From NCBI RefSeq assembly GCF_042680805.1, contig NZ_JBHUEM010000015.1:1-62768 (forward strand): a stretch of DNA of 62,768 nucleotides, given 5' to 3'. The DNA is from Bacillus_CJ salitolerans. GTDB taxonomy: Bacteria > Bacillota > Bacilli > Bacillales > SA4. Of this stretch, positions 7,973 through 15,444 are shown piece after piece (the first letter of the stretch is position 1; every line of letters starts with the position of its first letter). The notes below the pieces were generated by a model. It was not told the origin of the DNA. It did not search any database and saw nothing but the letters and a program-made list of their open reading frames with translations. Position numbers and translations under genes: made by a program.

Positions 7973-8229
7973 ACAAAAACACCCCAGATGTTAGATTTGC
8001 AACTCTAACTTTTGGGGTGCAGTACCATAAGGGTCTTTTTTCGGTTATGAAACTTAATTTTTACAATATTCTCCTATGTTTGATTTAAAGGTCGCTTAAA
8101 TATGTTAAGTACAAATATATATAAAGATTGTATTTTTATATGACTTTAAATTTTCAAAAAAATGTCATAATTCTATTAGATAATGGGCAAAATGGTCAAT
8201 ATCATAAGAAAGAAGGGGTGGTGTTATAT

Positions 8230-8361
8230 ATGAGGAAAATGAGGAAAAGGACATTTCAGGAGTTAGTATTAGAAAATAAACAACAGCTCATGAATGACAG
8301 AGAAGCTTTAGAAAGAATAGAGGATCGTATTGAACAAAAGAGATTAAATAAAGCTGAATAG
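8230..8361 (+). CDS. FbpB-family small basic protein
   Basis: This 43-residue charged peptide begins MRKMRKRTFQELVLENKQQL, which fits the FbpB family. B. subtilis FbpB is a Fur-controlled partner in the iron-sparing response. ATG 8230 is chosen over an ATG 102 bases upstream because GAAGGGGTGGTG lies just before it. I found no convincing Fur box, so iron control is not supported here. Its place before sspN could also mean a spore role. Confidence 0.65.
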   Translation: MRKMRKRTFQELVLENKQQLMNDREALERIEDRIEQKRLNKAE

Positions 8362-8362
8362 C

Positions 8363-8400
8363 AAAAAGGGAAGCGGTTAAACATACCAGCTTCCTTTTTT
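8363..8400 (+). terminator. terminator after the FbpB-like gene
   Basis: AAAAAGGGAAGC and GCTTCCTTTTTT form the stem, with a T run on the 3' arm. Confidence 0.8.
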
Positions 8401-8449
8401 ACATATTAAATCACAATGAAGCTAACATTACATCTAAGGGGGGAATGTT

Positions 8450-8599
8450 ATGAGTAAAAGTAAACCGAAGCGTAATTCTGAGCATTTTGTACCGAACCAC
8501 TTAGGTACGCAGCCACGTGGATTTGGTGGAAATAAAGGGAAAAAGTATCAGGATAAGTCCGGAGAGCACGCACAAGTAATACAAACTAAAGGAGAGTAA
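8450..8599 (+). CDS. sspN: small acid-soluble spore protein N
   Basis: This 49-residue protein ends GGNKGKKYQDKSGEHAQVIQ-TKGE, which matches SspN closely. SspN is a minor spore-core protein made in the forespore. A strong AAGGGGGGA site precedes the ATG. In B. subtilis it forms an operon with tlp; here tlp follows after a 115-base gap that contains a strong hairpin. Confidence 0.93.
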   Translation: MSKSKPKRNSEHFVPNHLGTQPRGFGGNKGKKYQDKSGEHAQVIQTKGE

Positions 8600-8604
8600 T
8601 AAAA

Positions 8605-8644
8605 ATTTCTAAGTGAAGGTACAGATAATCCTTCACTTAGAAAT
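8605..8644. terminator. perfect 15-bp hairpin between sspN and tlp
   Basis: ATTTCTAAGTGAAGG at 8605-8619 pairs perfectly with 8630-8644 around a ten-base loop. No T run follows on the plus strand, but a run of T follows on the minus strand. It could be a weak terminator, an mRNA-stabilising stem that uncouples sspN from tlp, or a minus-strand terminator. Confidence 0.6.
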
Positions 8645-8714
8645 AAAAGGGTTACATAACTTCCTTTAGAAAAAGCAACACTAATTTTTGATATTACAGC
8701 AAGGGGGTAAAATG

Positions 8715-8942
8715 ATGGCTTATACACGTCCAAATCCAGACGACCGCAGTGATAATGTAGAAAAGCTTCAAGAAATGGTTCATAATACGATTGAAAACAT
8801 GGAGGAAGCCGAAGCTGCCATGGCATTCTCGAATGAGCAGGACCGTGCGGCTATTGAAGCTAAAAATGAACGAAGAAGAGAAAGTATAGATGCATTCCGA
8901 AATGAAATTAAGGACGAGGCTAGAAATAATCAAGGACATTAA
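8715..8942 (+). CDS. tlp: small acid-soluble spore protein Tlp (thioredoxin-like)
   Basis: This 75-residue protein contains the Tlp hallmark PNPDDRSDNVEKLQ near its start, then a long charged helix with NTIENMEEAEAAM and ESIDAFRNEI. Tlp is a forespore-made protein of the spore core. AAGGGGG is 7 bases before ATG 8715; the adjacent ATG 8712 would be closer than ideal. Confidence 0.93.
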   Translation: MAYTRPNPDDRSDNVEKLQEMVHNTIENMEEAEAAMAFSNEQDRAAIEAKNERRRESIDAFRNEIKDEARNNQGH

Positions 8943-8945
8943 AGC

Positions 8946-8977
8946 AAAAGACCAGGCAAAAAATGCTTGGTCTTTTT
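8946..8977 (+). terminator. tlp terminator
   Basis: AAAAGACCAGGC pairs with GCTTGGTCTTTTT, followed by T. It separates tlp from the AAA ATPase, whose start must lie downstream of it. Confidence 0.85.
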
Positions 8978-9018
8978 CAATAAGAGATTTCAATGATATG
9001 ATAAGTATGGTGATAAGA

Positions 9019-11337
9019 ATGAATAATGAATATGTGTTTCATAAGGATGAGATTGAGAAGAAGATATATGAATGGAAGCATGATTTGAATACTATTGGCA
9101 TTGTACAAAATGAAGGGGACATTATTGTTACGCTAAGATCAATTGAGGGAAAAAGTTCCCTACATGAAGCTACCTTATTTTATATGCTTGCAAGGTCAAG
9201 ATCAACACGATTACATAAGATGGATGATTTATCAGAATCTTGGTTAGAAAAAGCAAAAAGTCTAGATCCAAATAATAATGAAGTAAAAGAGTTCTATTTG
9301 TGTAATGTACTAAAATCCGTCAGGGAAATTACTACAATATTACAGTTTCCAACTATTCGTGAAACAGATAATCGAACTGCAAAGAAAAAACTAGCAGAAG
9401 AGTATATTGGAATATGTCGTACATTTTTAGATGCGTTTTTTGATGAACATGAAAAAATGCAGCGAATTCTACAACAACATTCTAATGAGGATCCAACTCA
9501 TCAAAAACTGAAAAAGTGGTTAGAAACTTTACAAGAAATAGATGCGCTTGTCATAAATTTACTTAAGGCAACGGAAGAATATCATAGTTCCCTAACTGGG
9601 GTGTTCTATACTTCCATCCATTTGGAAGAGATGATGACTGCGATAGAGAAAATTAATCTTTTAAATAAAACATTTCAATTTACTGACGATTCTTTTCTAA
9701 CTACGGAAAGTAGTAGCCTACAAGAGCTTGATCAAATGATTGGTATGCAATCTGTGAAGAATCGGGTGAAGAAACACTATCACTATTTACAATATGAAAA
9801 GCAGCGGAAAAAATTGGGATTTACGATGAAGGACGAAGTAAGCTTGAATATGATTATAACCGGGAATCCAGGTACAGGAAAGACGACATTAGCTCGGTTA
9901 CTGGCTAAAATTTATTATGAGTTGAACATACTTCCAAAATCAGAGGTTGTTGAAGTAGATCGTTCACAGTTAGTGGGAGCATATGTTGGTCAAACCGAAG
10001 AGAATGTAAAGAATGTCATAAAAAAAGCGCTAGGTGGAGTCTTATTTATTGATGAAGCATACAGCTTAAAGAGAGAAGGACAAACAGGGAATGATTACGG
10101 ACAAGTTGCAGTTGATACTCTAGTTACAGCTATGACAAGCGGCGAATTTGCAGGGAAATTTGCTGTAATCTTAGCTGGCTACCCTGAAGAAATGAGACAA
10201 TTTCTTACTTCAAATCCAGGCTTACGAAGCCGTTTCCCCGAGAGTAATTATATCCAGCTGCTCGATTATTCAAACGATGAACTTATTGAAATTGCAAAGA
10301 GGGTTGCATTAGATAATGATTATAGTTTTACAGAAGAAGCGTTAACAGAGCTAGTCTACAGGATTGAAAAACAACGAGTTGATGAAACCTTTGGAAATGC
10401 AAGAACTGTAAAGAGTATTGTGATGGATGTGATATTTCAAAAGGGGGCTTCAACAGAGTTAAATGATAGCAATCCTCTTGAATTTACAATCCTTGAGAAG
10501 GATGATATTACTGATTTAAACGATCATGAACCTCAAATATCACCCGAAAAGCAGTTAAGTGAATTAATAGGATTGGAACATGTAAAAAAAGAAATCAAAA
10601 AAATCCATCATTTTGTACAGATTCAACAATTAAGAAAGGAAAAGGGATTGACTGCAGTCCCAATTCAGCTACATGCTATTTTCACAGGGAATCCAGGTAC
10701 AGGTAAGACAACAATAGCCTCTATATATGCTGGTATTTTAAGGGAGTGTGGGCTTTTAAAAAGAGGCCACCTAATCGTGACGAGTCGAGCTGATTTAGTC
10801 GCCGGCTTTGTTGGTCAAACAGCCATAAAAACGAGAAAGAAGATTAGGGAGGCATTAGGAGGAGTGCTTTTCATTGACGAAGCATACTCTCTTGTAACAG
10901 GGGGACCCTCTGATTTTGGGAAAGAGTGCATTGACACGATTGTAGAACAAATGACAAGACATCATGAAAATCTTGTCATTGTAATGGCAGGGTATTCTAA
11001 TGAGATGATCGAACTTATGAGGAGTAATCCAGGATTAAAATCAAGATTTAAGAAGTTTTTTCACTTTCCTGATTATACACCAAGTGATATAGTAGACATC
11101 ATCCATTTTCGTGTGAAAGAGTATGATTATAAACTTACAGATGAGGCAATTTTTTACTTAAATGAATATGTCGCAGCGAACAATATTGAGGGCAATGGAA
11201 GATTCGCTGTTAACTTCACTGAAGAACTCTTACAAGTTCAGGCTGAACGAATAATGGAGCAAATAGAGGTTGATGAAAGTGAATTTTCACGAATAATAGA
11301 GGAAGACATAAAAAAGGCATTGTTGGCCTTTCGCTAA
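9019..11337 (+). CDS. double AAA+ ATPase, SpoVK/CbbX-like
   Basis: The protein has about 772 residues: an N-terminal alpha-helical region of about 240 residues, then two AAA+ modules of the CbxX/CfxQ-SpoVK type. Walker A (GNPGTGKTT) occurs at about 282-290 and 557-565, and Walker B (GVLFIDEAYSL) near 340 and 615. Conserved PGLRSRF/PGLKSRF arginine-finger segments follow each. B. subtilis SpoVK, needed for spore maturation, has a single module, so this is a duplicated relative. The open frame extends back over tlp, but the tlp terminator lies in between. ATG 9019 with GGTGAT upstream is my best start; ATG 9007 or 8998 are possible. The next gene, yneP, begins 13 bases later. Confidence 0.85.
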   Translation: MNNEYVFHKDEIEKKIYEWKHDLNTIGIVQNEGDIIVTLRSIEGKSSLHEATLFYMLARSRSTRLHKMDDLSESWLEKAKSLDPNNNEVKEFYLCNVLKSVREITTILQFPTIRETDNRTAKKKLAEEYIGICRTFLDAFFDEHEKMQRILQQHSNEDPTHQKLKKWLETLQEIDALVINLLKATEEYHSSLTGVFYTSIHLEEMMTAIEKINLLNKTFQFTDDSFLTTESSSLQELDQMIGMQSVKNRVKKHYHYLQYEKQRKKLGFTMKDEVSLNMIITGNPGTGKTTLARLLAKIYYELNILPKSEVVEVDRSQLVGAYVGQTEENVKNVIKKALGGVLFIDEAYSLKREGQTGNDYGQVAVDTLVTAMTSGEFAGKFAVILAGYPEEMRQFLTSNPGLRSRFPESNYIQLLDYSNDELIEIAKRVALDNDYSFTEEALTELVYRIEKQRVDETFGNARTVKSIVMDVIFQKGASTELNDSNPLEFTILEKDDITDLNDHEPQISPEKQLSELIGLEHVKKEIKKIHHFVQIQQLRKEKGLTAVPIQLHAIFTGNPGTGKTTIASIYAGILRECGLLKRGHLIVTSRADLVAGFVGQTAIKTRKKIREALGGVLFIDEAYSLVTGGPSDFGKECIDTIVEQMTRHHENLVIVMAGYSNEMIELMRSNPGLKSRFKKFFHFPDYTPSDIVDIIHFRVKEYDYKLTDEAIFYLNEYVAANNIEGNGRFAVNFTEELLQVQAERIMEQIEVDESEFSRIIEEDIKKALLAFR

Positions 11338-11349
11338 GGAGTTAAGAAC

Positions 11350-11775
11350 ATGATTATTTCTACAAAAGAAATTGAAGTAAGGTATGCAGAAACAGACCAG
11401 ATGGGTGTTGTGTATCATGCAAATTATTTAGTTTGGATGGAAGTTGGAAGAACACAGTTAATAAAAGACTTAGGATTTAGCTATGCTTCACTCGAGTCAG
11501 AAGGATACATTTCCCCTGTTATTGATCTACAAATAGCTTATAAAAAACCACTTCGTTATGGAGAAACAGCAACGATAAAAACGTGGATAGGCTATTATGA
11601 TGGCTTTCGATCTGTATATGAGTATGAAGTGTTTACCCCTAATGGAGATTTAGCTATCACAGCTAGCTCGACACATGTTTGTGTGAAAAAGGAAAGCTTT
11701 AAGCCCATTTCTTTTCGTAAATTATTTCCAGATTGGCATGAAAAATACTTACACGCAGCTAAGAAGGAAGACTAA
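11350..11775 (+). CDS. yneP: acyl-CoA thioesterase, YbgC/4-hydroxybenzoyl-CoA type (YneP)
   Basis: This 141-residue single-domain hot-dog fold protein carries the family active-site motif YAETDQMGVVYHANYLVWME, with the catalytic aspartate in the TDxMG segment. Such enzymes hydrolyse short acyl-CoA thioesters; the substrate is not known. Short spacing to the gene before (13 bases) and after (4 bases) suggests an operon with the AAA ATPase and yneQ. Confidence 0.88.
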   Translation: MIISTKEIEVRYAETDQMGVVYHANYLVWMEVGRTQLIKDLGFSYASLESEGYISPVIDLQIAYKKPLRYGETATIKTWIGYYDGFRSVYEYEVFTPNGDLAITASSTHVCVKKESFKPISFRKLFPDWHEKYLHAAKKED

Positions 11776-11779
11776 TCTA

Positions 11780-12085
11780 ATGGCATTTGGAATAAATCGT
11801 AAAGAATTAAATGACTGGAAATTAGCAGTTAAAAAAGGGGATCAAGTAGTCTTTATTACACATTTTTGGATCCATCCAAAGTATCCATCTATTAAAACAG
11901 TAACAAAAGCGGGTTCTTCCAATTTGAATGTACTAATTAAGTGGGGAAATAGACATGGTTTAAAAAAGGAATGGATCCATCATCGAGAGGGGTATCCGCA
12001 TTTTGACTTAATAGGTGATAAACAAGTAGAGATCTTGGAGAAAGAAGGTATTCTGGATCAAATTGATCGATTTAGGCTAAAGTAG
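11780..12085 (+). CDS. yneQ: conserved hypothetical protein YneQ
   Basis: This 101-residue soluble protein begins MAFGINRKELNDWK and has a conserved-looking ITHFWIHPKYPSIKTVTKAG segment. Function is unknown. The start at 11780 follows AAGGAAG at the end of yneP; an in-frame start 42 bases upstream lies inside yneP and is less likely. The position matches B. subtilis yneQ. Confidence 0.8.
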   Translation: MAFGINRKELNDWKLAVKKGDQVVFITHFWIHPKYPSIKTVTKAGSSNLNVLIKWGNRHGLKKEWIHHREGYPHFDLIGDKQVEILEKEGILDQIDRFRLK

Positions 12086-12110
12086 CCGCATTCAAACGCG
12101 GCTACTCTTT
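12081..12110. terminator. bidirectional terminator between yneQ and yneR
   Basis: AGTAGCCGC pairs with GCGGCTACT around an eight-base loop, in the convergent gap of yneQ and yneR. Confidence 0.8.
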
Positions 12111-12395
12111 AATGTAGTTAAATTCTGGTTCCTTATAGGTTTCATTAAATAACACATGTAGACTATGTCCGTCAAAATACCATAGATCTTTTTGTTCAAC
12201 AAAGAAATGGACGTCTTTAGAATATGCAGACATTCCTATTTCATCTGGGAGATCCTTTGAAACGCCTAAAGAGAACCCAGATTGAACTGTTCCACAGCCA
12301 CCATAACGGACGAAAAAACGAATGGAATCCCCTTTATCTAAATTTAATTCATCTCTATACCAATTAGCTGCCTGTTCATCTATCAATAATTTCAT
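12102..12395 (-). CDS. yneR: HesB/IscA-like protein YneR
   Basis: This 97-residue protein has the HesB-like (A-type) fold: MKLLIDEQAANWYRDELNL at the start, then RFFVRYGGCGTVQSGFSLG. It keeps a single cysteine in the glycine-rich loop and lacks the C-terminal Cys-Gly-Cys pair of true iron-sulfur scaffold proteins, so cluster binding is doubtful. AAAGGAG precedes ATG 12395; an upstream in-frame start adds 20 unrelated residues. Confidence 0.85.
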   Translation of the reverse strand: MKLLIDEQAANWYRDELNLDKGDSIRFFVRYGGCGTVQSGFSLGVSKDLPDEIGMSAYSKDVHFFVEQKDLWYFDGHSLHVLFNETYKEPEFNYIKE

Positions 12396-12455
12396 GATTT
12401 TTCTCCTTTCAAAGAAAAAGATACTTTTATTATAGAGAAAATATGCGGATGTCAC

Positions 12456-12757
12456 AATGAACAGGGCTTAGGAGTGAATTGTTGTAAACATAATCTTCAT
12501 AAAATCAATAATTTTTTTATTGTTATATAGGAGAAAATCAACTAACCATTAAGTTGATTGGAAGTAGGTCGAATAGATTCAGCAATCATTCGATGTTGTT
12601 TCAAATATTCCTAAACACCTGTACAATCTGAATTTATGTAAAGACAAAACAGAGATAAGCGGATGGAGGAAGTAACCTTAAATATTGAAGAGGATATCAT
12701 GATTAAGTAGCGAATTCAACGATGGTACATTCATCGTGTTTTTTTTTTTGAATTATT
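12456..12757 (+). other. intergenic region, possible small RNA
   Basis: There is no convincing gene. A good intrinsic terminator closes the region at 12718-12749 with nothing upstream to terminate on the plus strand. A weak promoter-like pair (TTTCAA 12599, TACAAT 12622) would give a transcript of about 120 nt. A 15-codon ORF at 12663-12710 lacks a ribosome binding site. Confidence 0.35.
12718..12749 (+). terminator. strong terminator with no known gene upstream
   Basis: AACGATG pairs with CATCGTGTT-type bases around a seven-base loop, followed by eleven T residues. Confidence 0.85.
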
Positions 12758-12784
12758 TGAAGGGGATAAAAATTTTACAGCGTC
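12758..12784 (+). promoter_or_regulatory. ECF-type promoter of the sigma operon
   Basis: TGAAGG at 12758-12763 and CGTC at 12781-12784 are separated by 17 bases. This resembles the TGAAAC/CGTC class used by Bacillus ECF sigma factors and suggests autoregulation. Confidence 0.55.
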
Positions 12785-12818
12785 AAAATAAATGATATGG
12801 CTAAAAAGGGGGGAGTAC

Positions 12819-13373
12819 ATGAGTACCGATGAACAGTTAGTAAAGAAAATCTTGACCGGTCAAACTGAATGTTTCAGGGAAATTGTCTCCCGATATGAAA
12901 AAAAAGTATGGGCTATTGCTTACAAAGTATCCAAAAGTGAAAAAGATGCTGAAGATATAGCACAGGATGTTTTTTTACAAGTATACAAATCGATTCATGT
13001 ATTTCGTGAAGAATCAAGCTTCTCAACGTGGATTTATCGGATTGCTATGAATAAGGCATTAGATTGGAAAAGACGATACGAAAGAAAAGCAGCATATGAT
13101 GTTAATGGTGAGTTTGGACATACAGCCGATAAAATTCAATTATTGCCTGAACAAAAGCTACTAAAACAACTAGAACAAGAAGAGTTACTTTCTATCATGA
13201 ATAAACTACCAGATAAATATTGTCATGTGATTAAGCTGTATTATTTCAATGAGTATAGTTATCAGGAAATCTCAAATGAATTAGGTATTGCTGTCAAAAC
13301 TGTTGAAACAAGACTCTATCGGGCAAAAGGGTTAATGAGGAAATATTTCGGAAAGGAGGAAGAATTAAGATGA
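12819..13373 (+). CDS. ECF RNA polymerase sigma factor
   Basis: This 184-residue protein has sigma region 2 (about 20-90, with DAEDIAQDVFLQVY and FSTWIYRIAMNKALD) and region 4 (about 120-175, with LPDKYCHVIKLYY and the helix-turn-helix EISNELGIAVKTVETRLYRAK). It directs transcription of a stress regulon. AAAGGGGGGAG precedes ATG 12819. Its stop overlaps the start of the anti-sigma gene. It does not match SigW, as I recall that protein; the B. subtilis counterpart, if any, is uncertain. Confidence 0.92.
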   Translation: MSTDEQLVKKILTGQTECFREIVSRYEKKVWAIAYKVSKSEKDAEDIAQDVFLQVYKSIHVFREESSFSTWIYRIAMNKALDWKRRYERKAAYDVNGEFGHTADKIQLLPEQKLLKQLEQEELLSIMNKLPDKYCHVIKLYYFNEYSYQEISNELGIAVKTVETRLYRAKGLMRKYFGKEEELR

Positions 13374-13843
13374 AGCATGTAACGATAGATCAATTTATTT
13401 CTCTTCAGCTTGAGGAGCTAGAGTGTGAAGATAAGAAAAGGGTAGTAGAGCATTTAGTAATTTGTCATTCATGTTCAATTGCCTATTCAGAATTTTTGGA
13501 GCTACAAGCAGTCTGGAATGACCCTTCTTCCTTTGAACCCCCAAATAATCTTGTAGATAGGGTTATGGACAGCTTAGATGAAGGACCATCTGTACCAAAA
13601 AAATGGGTCTCTACCGGAAAGAATAAATCAACACAAACTTGGATTCATTTTATGGTTTCAGCTGCTGCAACTATAATTGTTGCCAATATGGGATTATTTC
13701 AAGAGATTCAACATGTTTCATATCAATTTATAGGAGGCATTGTGGATGCAACTGTAAGAATCGAAACATTGACTACAAGTGGTTCGAAGTTTTTGGAAAT
13801 GATTGAGTTAGATAGTATCATTCAACAGATTTATGAGGAGTGA
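13370..13843 (+). CDS. zinc-finger anti-sigma factor, membrane anchored
   Basis: This 157-residue protein has an N-terminal ZAS (zf-HC2) motif, H28-x3-C32-x2-C35, which binds zinc in the domain that holds the ECF sigma factor inactive. A single membrane helix lies at about 92-110 (FMVSAAATIIVANMGLF), leaving a short C-terminal extracytoplasmic tail. The ATGA overlap with the sigma gene implies translational coupling and matched amounts. Confidence 0.88.
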   Translation: MKHVTIDQFISLQLEELECEDKKRVVEHLVICHSCSIAYSEFLELQAVWNDPSSFEPPNNLVDRVMDSLDEGPSVPKKWVSTGKNKSTQTWIHFMVSAAATIIVANMGLFQEIQHVSYQFIGGIVDATVRIETLTTSGSKFLEMIELDSIIQQIYEE

Positions 13844-13850
13844 AAATAGA

Positions 13851-14345
13851 ATGAATAAATCAAAAGGACTAACGTTTATTTTATCTTTATTACCGGGATT
13901 AGGTCATTTTTACTTAGGTCTGATGAACCGAGGTTTGCAATTTATGATTATATTTTTCGGAGCTATATCTTTTGCCGATGTAATGATATTTTTTGGTTTT
14001 GCAATTCCGATTATTTGGTTTTATAGTCTGTTCGATGCTCTGCAACAACATAAGCAAATGGAAGAAACGAAAGAACTTTTGGATTCCCCAATTATTCAAT
14101 GGGGAGTTATTCAAGACAAGAAACTATTATTTGGATGGGGGTTTATTATCTTAGGAACCGTCTACTTATTAGAGAAAGTAACAAGATATTACTTTGATTG
14201 GCAAATCTACGAGATTTCCAAAAATGTCCTAATTGGAGCCATCCTTGTTATTATTGGTATTCGTTTAGTAACCGGTAAAAATATTATTCCTACATCAAAA
14301 CCAACAGAGACACATGAACCAGAAGGTAAGGTGGAGAACGAATGA
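13851..14345 (+). CDS. membrane protein of the ECF operon
   Basis: This protein of about 164 residues begins MNKSKGLTFILSLLPGLGHFYLG, which resembles TM2-type membrane proteins with the PGLGHFYLG turn. Hydrophobic helices lie at about 8-22, 30-62, 95-112 and 125-140. Function is unknown. GAGGAGTG precedes ATG 13851, and its last bases overlap the next gene by four. It may help sense envelope stress for the sigma/anti-sigma pair. Confidence 0.8.
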   Translation: MNKSKGLTFILSLLPGLGHFYLGLMNRGLQFMIIFFGAISFADVMIFFGFAIPIIWFYSLFDALQQHKQMEETKELLDSPIIQWGVIQDKKLLFGWGFIILGTVYLLEKVTRYYFDWQIYEISKNVLIGAILVIIGIRLVTGKNIIPTSKPTETHEPEGKVENE

Positions 14346-15409
14346 GGCATTGGAAAGTTGGAACATTAACCGCAGGTTTGTTACTCATTTTCTTAGGAAT
14401 CATATGGCTGATAAATAATTTCTGGGCGATGCCAATAGGTTGGCTTATCTCAAACGGTTGGCCGATTTTATTAGTAATTCTCGGCTTAGAAGTATTACTA
14501 CATCAATTCATAAAAAAAGAAGAGCCATTAAAGTTTGATGGGATTAGTTTGTTTATCGTCATAATGCTTGGTTTTGTTAGTATGATGATCTATGGATTCC
14601 AATCAAGTGGGATCTTTCCTGCAATCTCATCTGTAGTAAATGGACAAATTTATACTGAAGAGTTTGAATTATCCGCTGATACGAACTCAATTGAGGAAAT
14701 TATCATAGACATTCCAAACGCTGATGTATCTATAATAGGGGATCAAGGAAATAGCTTCCTTATTGATGGAGTATTAAATATCACTACGGAAAGTGAAAAA
14801 CAAGCAAATAATTATTTTAACAATAGTATAAAAATAAATACAGTAGGAAATAAACTGATTTTTCAAATTGAGCATCCACAAAATCAAAAAATCTTTGGGT
14901 GGCAAAAGTTTGAAGGAAACTTCTACATTACCGTTCCTGAGGATAAATTTGTAAATGTGAAAGTAATTAATGGTGAAATTGAAGCTGAAAATCTTCTAAT
15001 GGGCTCAAAAATTGAAATGGTTAATGGTAATCTTTCTGTTAAAAAAATGGCTCAATCTACAATTCTTGAAAATACAAATGGGAATGTAGAGGTCGAAAAC
15101 TGGGATGGTAAATTGATTGCCACATCAACAAACGGAAATATAGAAGTGAAAACAATTAATCCAGTTTCTAATACAGCCGAACTCAAAACAGTGAATGGTT
15201 CGATTTCCATGCAGTTACCAGTAGACAGTGACTCTACTATTAAGGCAGAAACAAACAATGGGACAGTAAAAGACACAGTTAACTGGATAAGAAAAAATGA
15301 GAAGGAAGATTTTGATTATAAAAAAGAAGGTACACTTATTTTAGGAAAAGGGACTTTCAATGTACAGCTATCAAGTGTAAATGGAGATGTTAAGGTAGAT
15401 GTAAAGTAG
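14342..15409 (+). CDS. DUF4097-family membrane-anchored protein
   Basis: The 355-residue protein has three N-terminal membrane helices (about 8-28, 36-55, 63-82). A repetitive beta-rich domain follows, with recurring VNGxxxV/TNGNIEV turns (about 190-350), typical of the DUF4097 putative adhesin or toastrack fold. LiaF and related envelope-stress modulators share this layout. It closes the four-gene ECF operon, overlapping the gene before by four bases, and is likely a regulator or effector of the cell-envelope response. Confidence 0.85.
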   Translation: MRHWKVGTLTAGLLLIFLGIIWLINNFWAMPIGWLISNGWPILLVILGLEVLLHQFIKKEEPLKFDGISLFIVIMLGFVSMMIYGFQSSGIFPAISSVVNGQIYTEEFELSADTNSIEEIIIDIPNADVSIIGDQGNSFLIDGVLNITTESEKQANNYFNNSIKINTVGNKLIFQIEHPQNQKIFGWQKFEGNFYITVPEDKFVNVKVINGEIEAENLLMGSKIEMVNGNLSVKKMAQSTILENTNGNVEVENWDGKLIATSTNGNIEVKTINPVSNTAELKTVNGSISMQLPVDSDSTIKAETNNGTVKDTVNWIRKNEKEDFDYKKEGTLILGKGTFNVQLSSVNGDVKVDVK

Positions 15410-15411
15410 AA

Positions 15412-15444
15412 AAATGGCTCAAGCCTAATTGGCTTGAGCCATTT
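15412..15444. terminator. bidirectional terminator of the ECF operon and the CapA-like gene
   Basis: AAATGGCTCAAGCC pairs perfectly with GGCTTGAGCCATTT around five bases. It lies between convergent genes and overlaps the stop of the minus-strand gene. Confidence 0.85.

Larger units (their letters stand above)
6557..8021 (-). mobile_element. IS3-family (IS150-type) insertion sequence
   Basis: Two overlapping transposase frames on the minus strand lie between imperfect terminal inverted repeats that share TG, a CCC block and AAGTTAGAGT. The element is about 1.47 kb, the usual size for this group. The exact outer ends are uncertain by a few bases (6554-6557 and 8021-8027), and no exact target duplication is evident. 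Both frames are intact, so the copy may be active. Confidence 0.88.
6539..8038 (+). terminator. former yneN terminator, arms separated by the insertion sequence
   Basis: AAAGGCCC at 6539-6546 could pair with GGGTCTTT at 8031-8038 (one G-T pair), and a T run follows the right arm. The arms are now about 1.48 kb apart, on either side of the insertion sequence. This suggests the element landed in the terminator loop. Confidence 0.5.

Noticed and set aside
6551..8030. Target-site duplication around the insertion sequence
   Set aside because: The flanks (AAATAGG and TAAGGG region) are only roughly similar; no exact 3-5 base repeat could be fixed.
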